64,000 nucleotides of DNA, from the NCBI GenBank assembly GCA_004431415.1, contig QPMI01000637.1, positions 62,001 to 126,000 of the forward strand. Direction: 5' to 3'. Positions 50,312 to 60,716 of this stretch are shown here, one piece after another. The number at the start of each line of letters is the position of its first letter. The stretch's first letter is position 1. The DNA comes from Cyanophora paradoxa. Taxonomy: Eukaryota; Glaucocystophyceae; Cyanophorales; Cyanophoraceae. A model generated the notes under the pieces. It did not search any database. It was not told the origin of the DNA and saw nothing but the letters and a program-made list of their open reading frames with translations. The position numbers were made by a program, and so were the translations under genes.

Positions 50312-52972
50312 ATGACGGAGCAGAAGAGCGCGAAGATGTCGACGCTGCAGCTCGCGCCGTTGCGGCCGACAACGCTGGATGTGGGGCGAGGGGCGTTTCC
50401 GGTAAGCGCGAGCGCTAGCTCAGCTCAGCTCAGCGGCCCCCGCTGAGCATCCCGCAGGCTTCTTCGGCGTCGTCGATAAGCGGGGTCGCTTCGCTGCTCG
50501 CATTCCGCCACACGCGTTCGGCGTCCGCCTCGCAACAAGGCATACGGTCCGCGCTCCTCGCACGGCTTCTGCGCCCACGCTTCTGCCCCTTGTCCCCCCG
50601 ACGCCCCGCGCGACTACCAGTGGCATGTCGGCGTGTACGACAAGGCCGAGGTCCATCATCGCTCCCCTCCCCTGCCCCCCGCGCACGCTGGAACCCTGGC
50701 AGGACGCAGGACGCTGGAGGGACCGCTACGTCATCGCCCTCCATGGCCCCCAGGGCGCCGCTCGCCTCGAGCTCCCCACGAACTTCCCCATCGACGGTGA
50801 GCCAGGAGACCAGTTTTAGCGCTTGCGAGCTGTAAACCGCGTAGCTCACTTGGAAATCTCTCTGAAAATCAGAGTACCGAGAGGAGCCTTTCTTCCGCGC
50901 GCTGTTTGGGGCAGGCGAGCCGCCGCCGGTGCGGGACTGTACCCTGGCCCGGTCGCCCTTTGCGCTGCGGTGCTCACCGTTCCAATAGATCTGACAGATT
51001 CGCTGTGCAGGTGGGGGTGCACGACCCCAAGGGTGAGGCGGACCCTGCGGCGGCCTTCGACAGACTGCGGAACTTCCTACGCGCTCTCGAAAGCCAGGGG
51101 GTACGCTGCCCTATTACCCCCCTTACTCAACCCTTTCGACATCCCCAGCAGACGGGCGGCGTTCGGACAGAACGTGAGCGTGTACCCCCTCTGCAGAGAA
51201 ACCCCTCGTCCGGTACCCCTTCCCTTCTCCCGCCCTCTTTGCGCCCCCGGGCCCTCAAGCTAAGGGAGAACGTGCAGGGCTCTTCGGAGTCGTGTTTGTT
51301 CGAGGGAATTTCATCATGAGGGTGCATTTGATTTCGAGCGATGCAGTTCCCCCCCCCCCCCCTTCCCCCCTTTCCAAATTCGCCCCTCCCAACTCTTCCC
51401 CCCAATCTCCGGCCCTACATTCCTCCCGGATTGATTTGAAATCCGCATAGGTCCGATGGCTGAACCATCAGGTGCGCCCCCAGAATGCTTAGATCCCTGT
51501 GTGCCCGCTTCCACGGCCGGTGCTCTTGCTGATCTCGCGATTGTGTCGGCTCGTGCAGTTCGAGCGCTCGTTCCTTGTCGGCGAGGCACGCCATCCGTTC
51601 CCCAACCCACCCCCACCCCCACCCCCACCCCACCCCCACCCCCACCCCCACCCCCCCCCCCCCCCCCCCCCCCTCTCTTTCTCACGATGGGAGGTGCGCG
51701 GGGATGGCAGGAGGCGGCGCGCTGCCGGGACCGGGTCTCCATCTGCTGCTTCGGCCCCGAGGAGGCCGCCCGCCGCTCCCTCAACTTCCCCCCCTCCCGT
51801 GCCCCGCCCCCGCCCTCTTCGGCCCCCTTCGCAAGCTCACTGTACCCCCGCAGACTACCAGGCCGAGGGCTTCTTCCGAGCCCTCTTCGTCGACGTACCA
51901 CCGGTTCGCTGCTCTGCCCAGCCTCGCGCTCGCTCCAATTCCTTCCCTGCTGAGGGGGCCGGGGGCGCGCAGGAGGCGGTGGGGGTACACGACGCGTGCA
52001 GCAGGCAGAGCGCCGCTAGCAAGCAGGCCCGCAGCGACGCCGTGGACCGCCTGCAGGCTTTCTTCGCCCGCCACGCGATCCTGCCTCGGGCCCGCGCCCC
52101 GCCGCGCCCCCGCGTTTCTTGCGCCCCTTGCAGGGCTCACATTCTCGCCGCAGGAGAAGAGAGTCCACTGGTCCACGCGCCGATCGCCAGGGACGCACTT
52201 GCGAAGGCCGGAGACCGGTTCGCGCGCTTCGCCGTGGGCATCTCTCTCAATTTCCCCTCTGATTGCGGCGGTTGCTCGGGGTTGGCAGGCCTCTACGGGG
52301 TGTACCCGGCGCAGCTCTCGCCGCTGCGGTACGCGGCGTTCGTGCCGTGGCGGGGCCGGGAGATCCGGAGCCACTGGGCGCCGGAGGACGTGGGGGAGGC
52401 GGCGCGCTGGCGCGACCGCCTCCTCATCGTCCTGCGGGGGCCCCAGGTCGCCGCCAGGAACGGGCTCAACCACCCCCTCGAGGGCCCGCCCCGCCCCGCC
52501 CCGCCCTGCTCCGCCCCTCCCCGCCTGCCGCAGACCGCTGCTCCGCCTCGGGCAGAGTACGAGGGGGAGGGGTTCTTCGGGGCGCTGTTCGGGGAGGGGG
52601 TCGACCCGCCCCGCGTCGGGCTCTTCGACGAGGAGGCGCGGGAGGACCCCGCCGGCTCCGCCGCCCGCGCCGTCCGGTGCACCGACCCCCCGCCTCCCCA
52701 CGCCCAGATCGCATCTGAGCTCCGGATCCGGCTCAGGTTCCTAAGGGAGCAGAGCGCCGCGGGGGCCCCCCGCGCCGTGGTGCGCCGGCGCCGCGCGGCG
52801 CCCCTCGGCCCCTCCCGACGGCGGGGCGGGGCGGGGGTGGCAGGGGGAGCCGCTGGTGGAGGAGGACGGGGCCAGCGAGGCGGCGTGCTCCGAGGACGGC
52901 GACTGCGCCCCCGCGGAGGAGGCGGAGGCGGAGGGCGGGGGCGAGGTCGAGGGCGAGGGAGGGGAGGGGTAG
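50312..52972 (+). CDS. Protein with three AP2-like repeats and acidic tail
   Basis: Start MTEQKSAKMSTLQLAPLRPT. After splicing, three modules share a layout. Module 1: WHVGVYDKAE|DAGRWRDRYVIALHGPQGAA, LPTNFPID|EYREEPFFRALFGAGE, VGVHDPKGEADPAAAFDRLR. Module 2: ARCRDRVSICCFGPEEAARR, SLNFPP, DYQAEGFFRALFVDVPP, VGVHDACSRQ. Module 3: GLYGVYPAQLSPLRYAAFVP, GREIRSHWAPEDVGEAARWR, DRLLIVLRGPQVAARNGLNH, EYEGEGFFGALFGEGVDPP. The order GV…(W/Y)xAxV…EAAxWRD…I…GP…LNxP resembles AP2/ERF DNA-binding domains, but this is pattern recognition only. A C-terminal acidic segment (VEEDGASEAACSEDGDCAPA…) ends at TAG 52972, as expected for an activation domain. Exon borders in module 2 are uncertain. Confidence 0.5.
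51604..51673. repeat. (CCCCAC)n and poly-C tract in an intron
   Basis: Ten or more CCCCCA/CCCCAC units run into an uninterrupted C stretch of about 25 bases, forming the pyrimidine-rich part of an intron of the AP2-like gene. Its exact length may be unreliable. Confidence 0.8.
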
Positions 52973-53234
52973 CGGTACATGTGCTCGATTCTTGTCTGTG
53001 CGATCATGATAAAATGTTTGGCATGGCGCCGGCGCCGTGGCATGCATGGCGCCGTGGAGGTCCCGCGCGCCGCAAGAATTTTCGAATTTCGTGATCACAG
53101 CTTTAAAATCATAGATTCGAATCACATCATTCGCGTGATCATGAGCTCTATACTAGCTTCAAATGAATTCCAGGGATCCAAATTAAATGTAATTTATCGA
53201 CTTGGAGCCGCGCCCCCCGGCCCGGTCTCGCGGC

Positions 53235-53927
53235 CTACGCGGTCTCGGCAGCGACGAAGCCGAAGGGCGCGCCGCCGCCGCCGAGGCCGGAGAAGATGAG
53301 CTGCTGCTCGGCCCTGAAGCCACTCGCGGCTGGCACGGCGAGCGCGCCGCCGTAGAGCGCGTCGTACAGGCTCTGGTCCGCCTGCGCCCCGCTGATGCCC
53401 CCGCCGCCCCCGTCCGCCGAACCCGGCCCCGCCGCCCCGATCTGTCCTCGCCCGCGCCGTCAATTGTTTTAGTAACTGTTTGAATCGACCTTGAGCTTGA
53501 AGAACTGCAACATTAATCGGTATCGGAATCGCGCGCCTTGACCGTGAAGACGAGCTTGGTCGGCTCGCTTGGGTTGACGTAGAAGGAGCCCGGCACGACC
53601 TGCACCCGCGACGGCAGCACCTGCCCGCCCCGCCGAGCCACCGATTAATTCCGAGTTCAGCGAAACTGAAATCCTGCCGATCTGAACTTCGGAGCCGGGC
53701 GCGCCTGGGCGGCGTGGGCGATGCCGTACGTGACGAGCTGCCGCGCCGCCTCGCTCCCACGCCACGCCGCGAGGGCGTCCCCCACCTCCGCCTCCAGCCC
53801 AATCTGCCCCCGCGCCCCCGCCCGGGCCAGGGCGCGTCAGCCCGAGTCGATCGCGAGCGAAAACTCTTTCGCGGCGCCGGCGATTTGCAGGCTGCCCCGC
53901 GCGGCCGCAGCCGGGCCGGAGGCGCAT
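53235..53927 (-). CDS. Small protein of unknown function
   Basis: Several exons with coding character: LQIAGAAKEFSLAIDS, IGLEAEVGDALAAWRGSEAA then RQLVTYGIAHAAQ, VLPSRVQVVPGSFYVNPSEP then TKLVFTVK, and ADQSLYDALYGGALAVPAAS, ending APFGFVAAETA at TAG 53235-53237. Two introns start with GC (AAQ|GCGCGCC… and TVK|GCGCGCG…), both phase 0. The first exon (ATG 53927) is uncertain and one upstream join has no good donor. I do not recognise the family. It lies immediately downstream of the temptin-like gene on the same strand. Confidence 0.45.
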
Positions 53928-54139
53928 TAAATTTCGCAGCTAGCTATAGCGCTACTGAGGTCGTGCAATTGGCCATGGCTAATATCTAATATCGATATCG
54001 ATATCGTTCTCGCGCGCGTACGCGTGCGCACTTGGTGCTCTCTTTTGCCCGGGGATGCGTCCTCCGTACCAGGGAGAACGCAACCAGCAGCGGAAGGTCC
54101 CGGGACGCTGCAAAAACATTGCCAAAATATTCGCAAGAT

Positions 54140-55026
54140 CTAGATGGGGGCTCGCGAATTTTGCGGTTCGGACCTCGACGCAATGCCCGGCTGGGAGATG
54201 TCAGTCGCACGCCCCGGCGCGCCGCCCCCGACGCTCCAGGTGCAGCAAGGGTCTGCTCGCGGCTTGATTTCGTAAATATGAATTCGCGCAAGTTTCGAGC
54301 GGCAGATGTCGATTAATATTCTGCCGCGGCCGAGTGTGCACGTGCGCACCGCCAAGCTCCCACCTGCGCAAAAAACGCGAATAAATGACAATGATTTCCA
54401 TTCCATGCCATGATCCATGCCACATTAAACAGGCGTGCTCGCCCGTTCGTGTATCCGTCGCGGTCGGAGTCGGCCCGGCACAGCGCGGGGGTCCACTCGA
54501 ACTGCTGGTTCTTGAAGTCCTCGCCTTACATTCCGAAGTTCGGCACGCGCGGCTCGAGGTTTAGTGCAGGCAGTGCGCGCGTGCGATCGCGTGGAGAGAC
54601 GTCTGAAATACGAGAAATCAAAGAAAGCGACGGACCGAACTGATTCAAAGAGCCGCCGCCCTCACGGTTGGCGTGCCCCACGCCAGGCCATGGCTCCCCG
54701 CTGACCACCACGCCCCCCCCGTTCGGGATTCTCGTTTGGAATCTGCAGCCATCCGCTCGCGTTAATTACGTTTCGAATGCGAATTCGAACGATCGCAACG
54801 AATTTCGCGCATCTAAACCTAAATCTACCGGTCTAGATCTATATATAGGGGTGAATAAGTTTTGCGCCGGCGCACGCTCCGGTCCAGATCTCGAGTGCAC
54901 ACTAAGTTTGCCGATTTGCGCGCGCACGTGCGCATGCACGCACCGCGGGTAGGCATCCGCGATCTCGAGCTGCGCGAGGGCGAGGAAGCCCACGGCGAGA
55001 GCGAAGGCGAGCGAAACCGGCCGCAT
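54140..55026 (-). CDS. Temptin-like secreted protein
   Basis: Signal peptide MRPVSLAFALAVGFLALAQL…ADAYPR in exon 1. Spliced exons continue FQTRIPNGGGVVVSG, WPGVGHANREGGGSLNQFG, EDFKNQQFEWTPALCRADSD then RDGYTNG, WELGDPCCTWSVGGGAPGRA and TDISQPGIASRSEPQ, stop TAG 54140. The order IPNG, GVGHxNxxGGG, WTxxLCxADSDxDGxTNG, ELGDPCCxW and TDISxPG is that of temptin-type proteins, including the Cys pair and the calcium-loop-like DSDRDG. Temptin is known as a water-borne attraction protein in molluscs; related secreted proteins occur in protists with unknown roles. The intron after TNG (GG|GCGAGC) uses a GC donor. Confidence 0.8.
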
Positions 55027-57234
55027 CTTTTTCGCGCCGCGACGAACTGCCGCGCGCAGTACAGCTTTTCGCGGCTCGCGTCGCTTGCGATTATTGGATC
55101 TCCCCTGGCTAAAAACATGTCAACGTATAACTAGCAGACCGCGCCCGGCCCTGTGCAAGTGCGGCAAGTGCGGGCCGCGCGCGGAGGTGCAAGGGGGGGT
55201 ACTGGTACACATTGCAGGGTACTTGGTGGGGAGTGGTGCGGGGGGCGCAGGGGAGGGGGGCGGAGGGGGCAGCTAGAGAGGCAAGGCGGGCGGCCGGGCG
55301 AGGCGGGCGGGGTGGCGAGGCGGGTAGGTGGGGTGGCGACGCGGGCGGCGGCACCAGGCGGGCGGGCAGCTGCAGGCGAGGGCGGCGGCGGGCGGGAAAG
55401 CGGGATCCGGAGGAGAGAAAGGGGCACCAGGCCCTGCACGTAGCCTGTGCATGCGCAGAACCGAGGCGTCAGTTCGCCCCGGACAGCGGCCGTGCGGGGG
55501 CGAGGCCCAGCGGGGGCGGCCGGGCCAGGTGCGCAGCAGCAGCGGCGGAGCGAACCTGGAGTCGACGAAGCTGAGGCAGCCGGCAGGGCGGCGGGCGGGG
55601 AAGCGGGCGGAGCGGCAGATGGCGCTGGGCCCTGCACGTAGCCTGCGCATGCGCAGAACCGAGGCGTCAGTTCGCCCCGGACAGCGGCCGTGCGGGGGCG
55701 GGGCCCAGCGGGGGCGGCCGGGTCAGATGCGAAGCAGCAGCGGCGGGGCGAACCTGGAGTCGACGAAGCTGAAGCAGCCGGCGGGGCGGCGGGCGAGGAA
55801 GCGGGCGGAGCGGCAGGTGGCACCGGGCCCTGCGCGTCGCCTGTGTGCGCGGGGCCGAGGCGTCAGCTCGCCCCGGACAGCGGCGGCGCCGGCGCGGGGC
55901 CCAGGGAGGTCGGCCGGGTGATGCGCGCGGAAGCAGCGGCGCCGGCGGGGCGAACCTGGAGTCGTCGAAGCTGAAGCAGCGGGCGGGGCGACGGGCAGGC
56001 CTAGGGAGCAGCTGCTGAAGCAGCGGGCGCGCGGAGCAGCTGGGAGCAGCGGGCAGGGAAGCAGCCCGGCGCGGCGTACTAGGAGCAGCTGGGAATACTG
56101 CGACGCCGCCAACCTCCGCTAACGTAGTACAGCTAGTACGGCGTGCCGGCCGCGGCCGCGGGTCAAGCTTCAGCCACGCATATATATATACATCCAGTCC
56201 GGCCGCGGGCCGAGGCGTGCGAGTGGTGATCCGCCCCGTACTTGCGCTTGAAGGGCTTGACATCGCCGAGCTGAAGTCCGCCTGAACCGGAGTCCGTCAC
56301 ATGTACACCGAGAGCTAGAGGGTGGGCGAAACGCCGCGGCCCGGGTGCGCACCGGAACGCTGCGTAGCGGGCGCCTTCTTTCTGCACTCTAGCGTGGCTC
56401 CGCGACCTCGACCACCTCTAGATCTATAGCTAGATCTACGCTGCTGGAGGTGCTAGGTACGTGTACCCAGCAATCGCCACAAACTCTCAGGAGCGTTTTT
56501 TTGGGCGCCCGGTACAACAGGTACTTGAGGCGGCCTAGCGTGCCGCGCGCCGCTTTTCGAGCCCGGGCATGTATGGCAAAAGTTGTAGAGCGCATCGAGA
56601 GCAATCAGGAGCACGTGGTCTGGCGCATATAGCGATAGCAGGTGGGGCGCGACCTCGACATGTTTGCTCAGCCCCGCCCTTGCATTTTTTTCCGCCGCTC
56701 GCAGCGGCTACGATGCGATCACACCTAAACGAGAGCGCATGCAAAGAATCTCATCTTACAAAAATTGCTAACACAGAAAGTACGCCGCACCAACTCACCA
56801 GGGGAGCAAGGGAGGGGGTACCCCCCCTTGCAATTAATGCAGGCGCGTACGTGTTCTATCGGGTTTATCTAGATCTTGAACTCCTATATAGCTAACTTAT
56901 AAATTAGAGACTCCCGGGTCCGTGGCACCAGGTGCGCGAGCTCCTCTAAAAGTCCCTCGCGCCGGCGCCGAGTCGCCCTCGCGATCGATAGTCCTCGGCC
57001 GCGGGTCTCGGCAAAACTACGTCTGCCCCCCGGGCCCTCAGGGCCTCATGATCAGGGCTGCCCTCAGATTTGCCAAATTGCGGATTTAAATGAATTTACT
57101 TCAGGAAATCATGATCATGATCATGATCGATATCAGCAAGCGGCTCACTAATTCACGATCAATTTCAGTGAAACTACTGCATGGTGCGCTCCGAGGCTCT
57201 TATAATAATTAGATCTACTTGCAATTGCAATCGG
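55027..57234. other. Gene-poor region with tandem repeats
   Basis: Holds GGGCGG-rich short repeats (55250-55400), the 198-bp array (55432 to about 56010) and palindromes at 56880-57180 (ATCATGATCATGATCATGAT near 57109). Two short minus-strand stretches look weakly coding (LQLGDVKPFKRKYG near 56270; GRLKYLLYRAPKKTLLRVCG near 56500) but cannot be assembled into a gene. Confidence 0.5.
55432..56010. repeat. Three tandem copies of a 198-bp unit
   Basis: Copies begin at 55432, 55630 and 55828 (CCCTGCACGTAGCCTG, CCCTGCACGTAGCCTG and CCCTGCGCGTCGCCTG). Copies 1 and 2 are nearly identical; copy 3 is more diverged. The unit is 66 codons long and open in some frames on both strands. Confidence 0.9.
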
Positions 57235-59841
57235 CTAGTAGAGGCGATCGAGGGCGCAGGATTGCGAGGGCCCAGGAGGCACTTGGGTGCCGGGCTCCGT
57301 CTGCGCCTCCGGCTCCGCGGGCCCCTCCTCCTGGCCGCCGGGGGGCCCGGCCTCCTCGGCCCACGCGTAGGACCAGGGGCCGAAGTCGCGGCCCCAGAGC
57401 GGCGCCCCCGGGCCCCCCCGGCCCGCCTCCACCTCGAGCTCGCGAAAGGCCGCCACGTTCTCCACGAAGCGCACGATCTGGGCGCGCGCGGGGCGCCGGG
57501 TTGATATTCAATAAATGAGGAAGAGTGCGGGCGAAGTATATTGAGCCCATTTAGAGCGCACGTCGTCGGCGCGGGTGGCGAAGGGGAGGCAGAAGCTGCG
57601 GCGGAGGGCCTCGGAGCCCCACCACGCGAAGAAGCGCCGCGCGTGGGCGAGCGACGGAGCCGCCGCCAGCTCCGTCCGCAGCACGTGCAGCCGCCAGCCG
57701 GCGCCCTGCAGCTGCCGGCGCCCCGGCCGGAGGCGGCCCCGGGGTCAGCCCGCCGAGGCCGACGGCGGAGCTGGGCCGGGAGCGGGGCGGACGGAGAGGG
57801 GCAGCTCGGCGCCGCCGAAGTTCATGCCGACGACGCGCCCGGCGCCGTCCAGCAGCGGGCCCCCCGAGAAGCCGGCCTGCCCGCCCCGTCTCCCCCCGAG
57901 GGGCGGGCGCGGCGGCGGCCCACGCACCTCGGAGTAGGCGGAGTGGAGGAGGACCTCGCCGCCCTCCCACGCGAACGGCAGCTGCGCGCAGGAGATTAGA
58001 GCTGAATAGATCTAGGGACGAAGGGGATCGGGCGCCTTGCCGCCGCCGATCTCGCGGCGGAGCCAGGGGTCGGGGCGCCAGAAGGCGCCGGCGGTGCAGC
58101 AGGGCATGGCGGCCAGCGAGGGAAAGCCGACCGAGGCGACCGCCGCCCCGGGCTCCAGCGGCGCAGTCGACACCGCCGCCTCCTCCACGCACTCCTGCCT
58201 CCCCGCTCGGGGCGGGCGGGGGCGGGCGGGGGCGGGCAGGCGGGCGGGGGCGGGGCGGGGCGGGCGCGGGGCGGACGGGGAGGGCGGCGGGGTCGACGCG
58301 GAGGAGGGCGACGTCCAGCGAGGCGCAGTAGCCGAGCAGCTCGGCCCCCAGGCGGGCGCCCCCCGCGTACACCCGCACCTGGCCCCCGCGTCGAGTCGGG
58401 TCGGAGGCTTCGACAGCGCGCGTGCGCAGAGGGCGCACGGGGCCGCGGGGCGCGCCGTCGGAGCGGGCGAGGAGGGTGTGCGCGCAGGTCACCACCAGGC
58501 CCCGCCCCCGGTCGTAGAGCCACCCCGTCCCCGTCTCCCACGCCTCGCCCCCGAGGCCGCCGCCGGCCTTGCCCTGCCGCGCTCCGAGATCAGGCGGCGC
58601 CGGCGCGCCGGGCCCGGGACGGGCTCGAGCGCGCGCGCCCCGCCGCCGCTGCGCTCAGCGGGCGCCTCGATGCGGACGATGAAGCCGGTGGGGACGGCCT
58701 GCGCGCGCGCGCGCGCCCCGGCGTCGGCCGCAGCCGCGAGGGCGCTCCAGGACGAAGCGCGCGCCGTGCCCCGCCCGGCGAGGCGGGCGCCCTCCTCCGC
58801 CAAGCGGCGCACGCGGGCGCTCAGCTCCGCCTCCGCGAAGAAGGCCCACCGCGCCACCCCCTTCGCCGCCTGCCCCGCCGCCCCCGCCCCGGCGTCACGC
58901 GAGGCGCGCGCCGGCTCCTTCGGCGGAGTGCGCACGGCGTAGGTGCGGGCGGCCTCGGCGGGGCGGCCCGTGCGCTCGAAGGCGCGGGCGAGGAAGAGGA
59001 GGAGCCAGGCGCGGACGAGCCAGGGGGCCCCCCGCCCCTGCGCCACCTCCAGCACCACCTGCGCCCGGCGCGCGCTGAGCGGCGCCGGCGGCGGCGCCGG
59101 GGGCTCCAGCTAAGATGAAGGAGCACGGGTTCGAGGGCAGCGGCGGGGCCGTGGAGGGCGCTGCTGTCGAGGATGTGGAGGAGGCGGAGGAGGAGCCCCG
59201 CGGGGTCCGCCCCCGCGTCCCTCGCGATCTCCAGCGCCTCCTGCCCGCCCCGTCAGGGGGGGGGGAGCGGGGGTGGTAGAGGCGCACGGCGCAGAGGTCG
59301 ACGGCGGCGTCGGGCTCGCCGGACCAGAGGCGCGCCTGCCGCCCCCGCCCGGGCCTCAGGGGCCGGCGGGGCGGGGCGGGGAGGCGCAAGGGGCGGGGCG
59401 GGCCATGGCGAGGTCGGCGAGGGCCTCGGCGGTGCGCAGCGACCGCGGGCTCCGCTCCCGCAGCTCCCCCGCCCCCCGCTGCGAGACGCGAGGGCGTGCC
59501 CCGCGCCCCGGACTCGACCAAGGGCTTGGGATGGGGGGGGGAGGTGGGAGGGGGGTACGGACCTCGAGGGCCTCGCGGGTCTGGACCAGGTCCCCCTCGG
59601 CGCGCTCGAGCGCGCAGGCGCGCCCAGCCCCGGAACCCACGCCGCGCCCCCTCCGCTGGGGCCTATCGGCTTGCTCGGAGGTCGGCTCGCTCGAGGGGGG
59701 TACGGAGGGGGGGATGGAGGGGCCGGTGGGGGGTACGGGGGGCGCGGCGGGGCCGGAGGAGAGCGCCCGCAGGAGCCTTTGTGGGGCGGCGCGGGGACAG
59801 CGGAGGCCGGCGGCGACGCCGCGACACCCGCGCGCGAGCAT
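57235..59841 (-). CDS. TPR-containing trypsin-like (DegP/TYSND1-type) serine protease
   Basis: Start ATG 59841 gives a transit-like N-terminus (MLARGCRGVAAGLRCPRAAP). Helical repeat segments follow: ALERAEGDLVQTREALEV, SPRSLRTAEALADLAMA, ARLWSGEPDAAVDLCAVRLY, LLLRLLHILDSSALHGPAAA and FLARAFERTGRPAEAARTYA, reminiscent of TPRs. A trypsin-like domain then appears in the same frame series: GTGWLYDRGRGLVVTCAHTL (catalytic His), YCASLDVALLRVDP (Asp) and AGFSGGPLLDGAGRVVGMNF (Ser in GFSGGP). The triad is complete. C-terminal helices (VRFVENVAAFRELEVEAG) end at TAG 57235. The protease resembles DEG15/TYSND1-type processing proteases; the TPR part is unusual. One gene is favoured because a single exon links the last helical segment to PTGFIVRIEAPAE, but two genes remain possible. 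Confidence 0.65.
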
Positions 59842-60716
59842 TGCCGCGGGCGCTGGTCTGGGGTACCCCTCCGGCTGCTCAGGAGCGTCAGGGCGGGGGA
59901 AGGGAGGCGGGGGTCCAGGGGCGGGGAGGGGGGCGCCTAGGAGGTGAGGTGAGAGTGGGGCGGGTGAGAGCCTGGGGCGGTGCGGCGTCCAGGTCCAGGC
60001 GCAGCTGAGCTGAAAGCAGCTCACACACGCGTACGGCCTGCGGCGCCCGGCGGGGGCGCGCTCAAAGCGGCCGCTGCGGTGCGGGATGTGAGCGGGATGG
60101 ACGCTCGGCATTGGAGCTGGGCCGGGAGGGCGGGGCATGGAGCAGCGCCGTTCGGCGACGCGACGCACCGAGCTCATGATCAATTGCAAGAAGGCCGCTC
60201 CGCCCAGCGCGCGACTGCTGCCGGCCTCGCGCTCCGCGCCGGCTGCACTTGCAGGTCTAGATTTAGGCCAAGCGCTCGTGCGGCTGGCAGCATGCAGTGC
60301 CGCATACACGCGGACAACGACCGACGACGTCGACCGCTCGGCCGCGGCGCGGCGCGGCGGCTGCGTGCGGCGCGGCGCGTTTCAGCGTACGCCGCTGCAA
60401 TGATGGGCCGAGCGTGTCCGATGGCGATGGGTCGCGCTGCACGCAGCCGCGCTGCACGTTGCTCCAAATTTTCTCGTGCTGCAGGTGCGACCGAATCGAC
60501 CGCTGCAGGCTGACCGCGCGGCAATTGTTTCGCTGAACTGCGTCGAGCTCGCGCGGCGAGCGGCTGCTTTTCCCACCAACCCGCGCACGTCTGTACCCCT
60601 ATGCGCATCGGAGCCTGGTGTTTCTCGGGGCTTTCCGGCGCCGCCGCGCGTCTCACACCTTTTAAACAACGCCATGCTCACTTTCGGGCCGGTTCCGACA
60701 CGGGGCTCACAGCAAG
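59842..60716. other. Divergent intergenic region
   Basis: No supportable gene. Contains palindromic TCATGATCAATTG near 60174. Open frames on both strands lack recognisable motifs. Confidence 0.45.

Noticed and set aside
56163-56640. Weakly coding minus-strand pieces (LQLGDVKPFKRKYG; LKYLLYRAPKKTLL)
   Set aside because: Cannot be linked by phase-consistent splicing or to a start codon, so kept only as a note in the intergenic entry.
57105-57130. Repeated ATGATC words as a possible CRISPR or satellite
   Set aside because: There are no spacers of regular length, and the genome is eukaryotic. It is a short palindromic tract, one of several.
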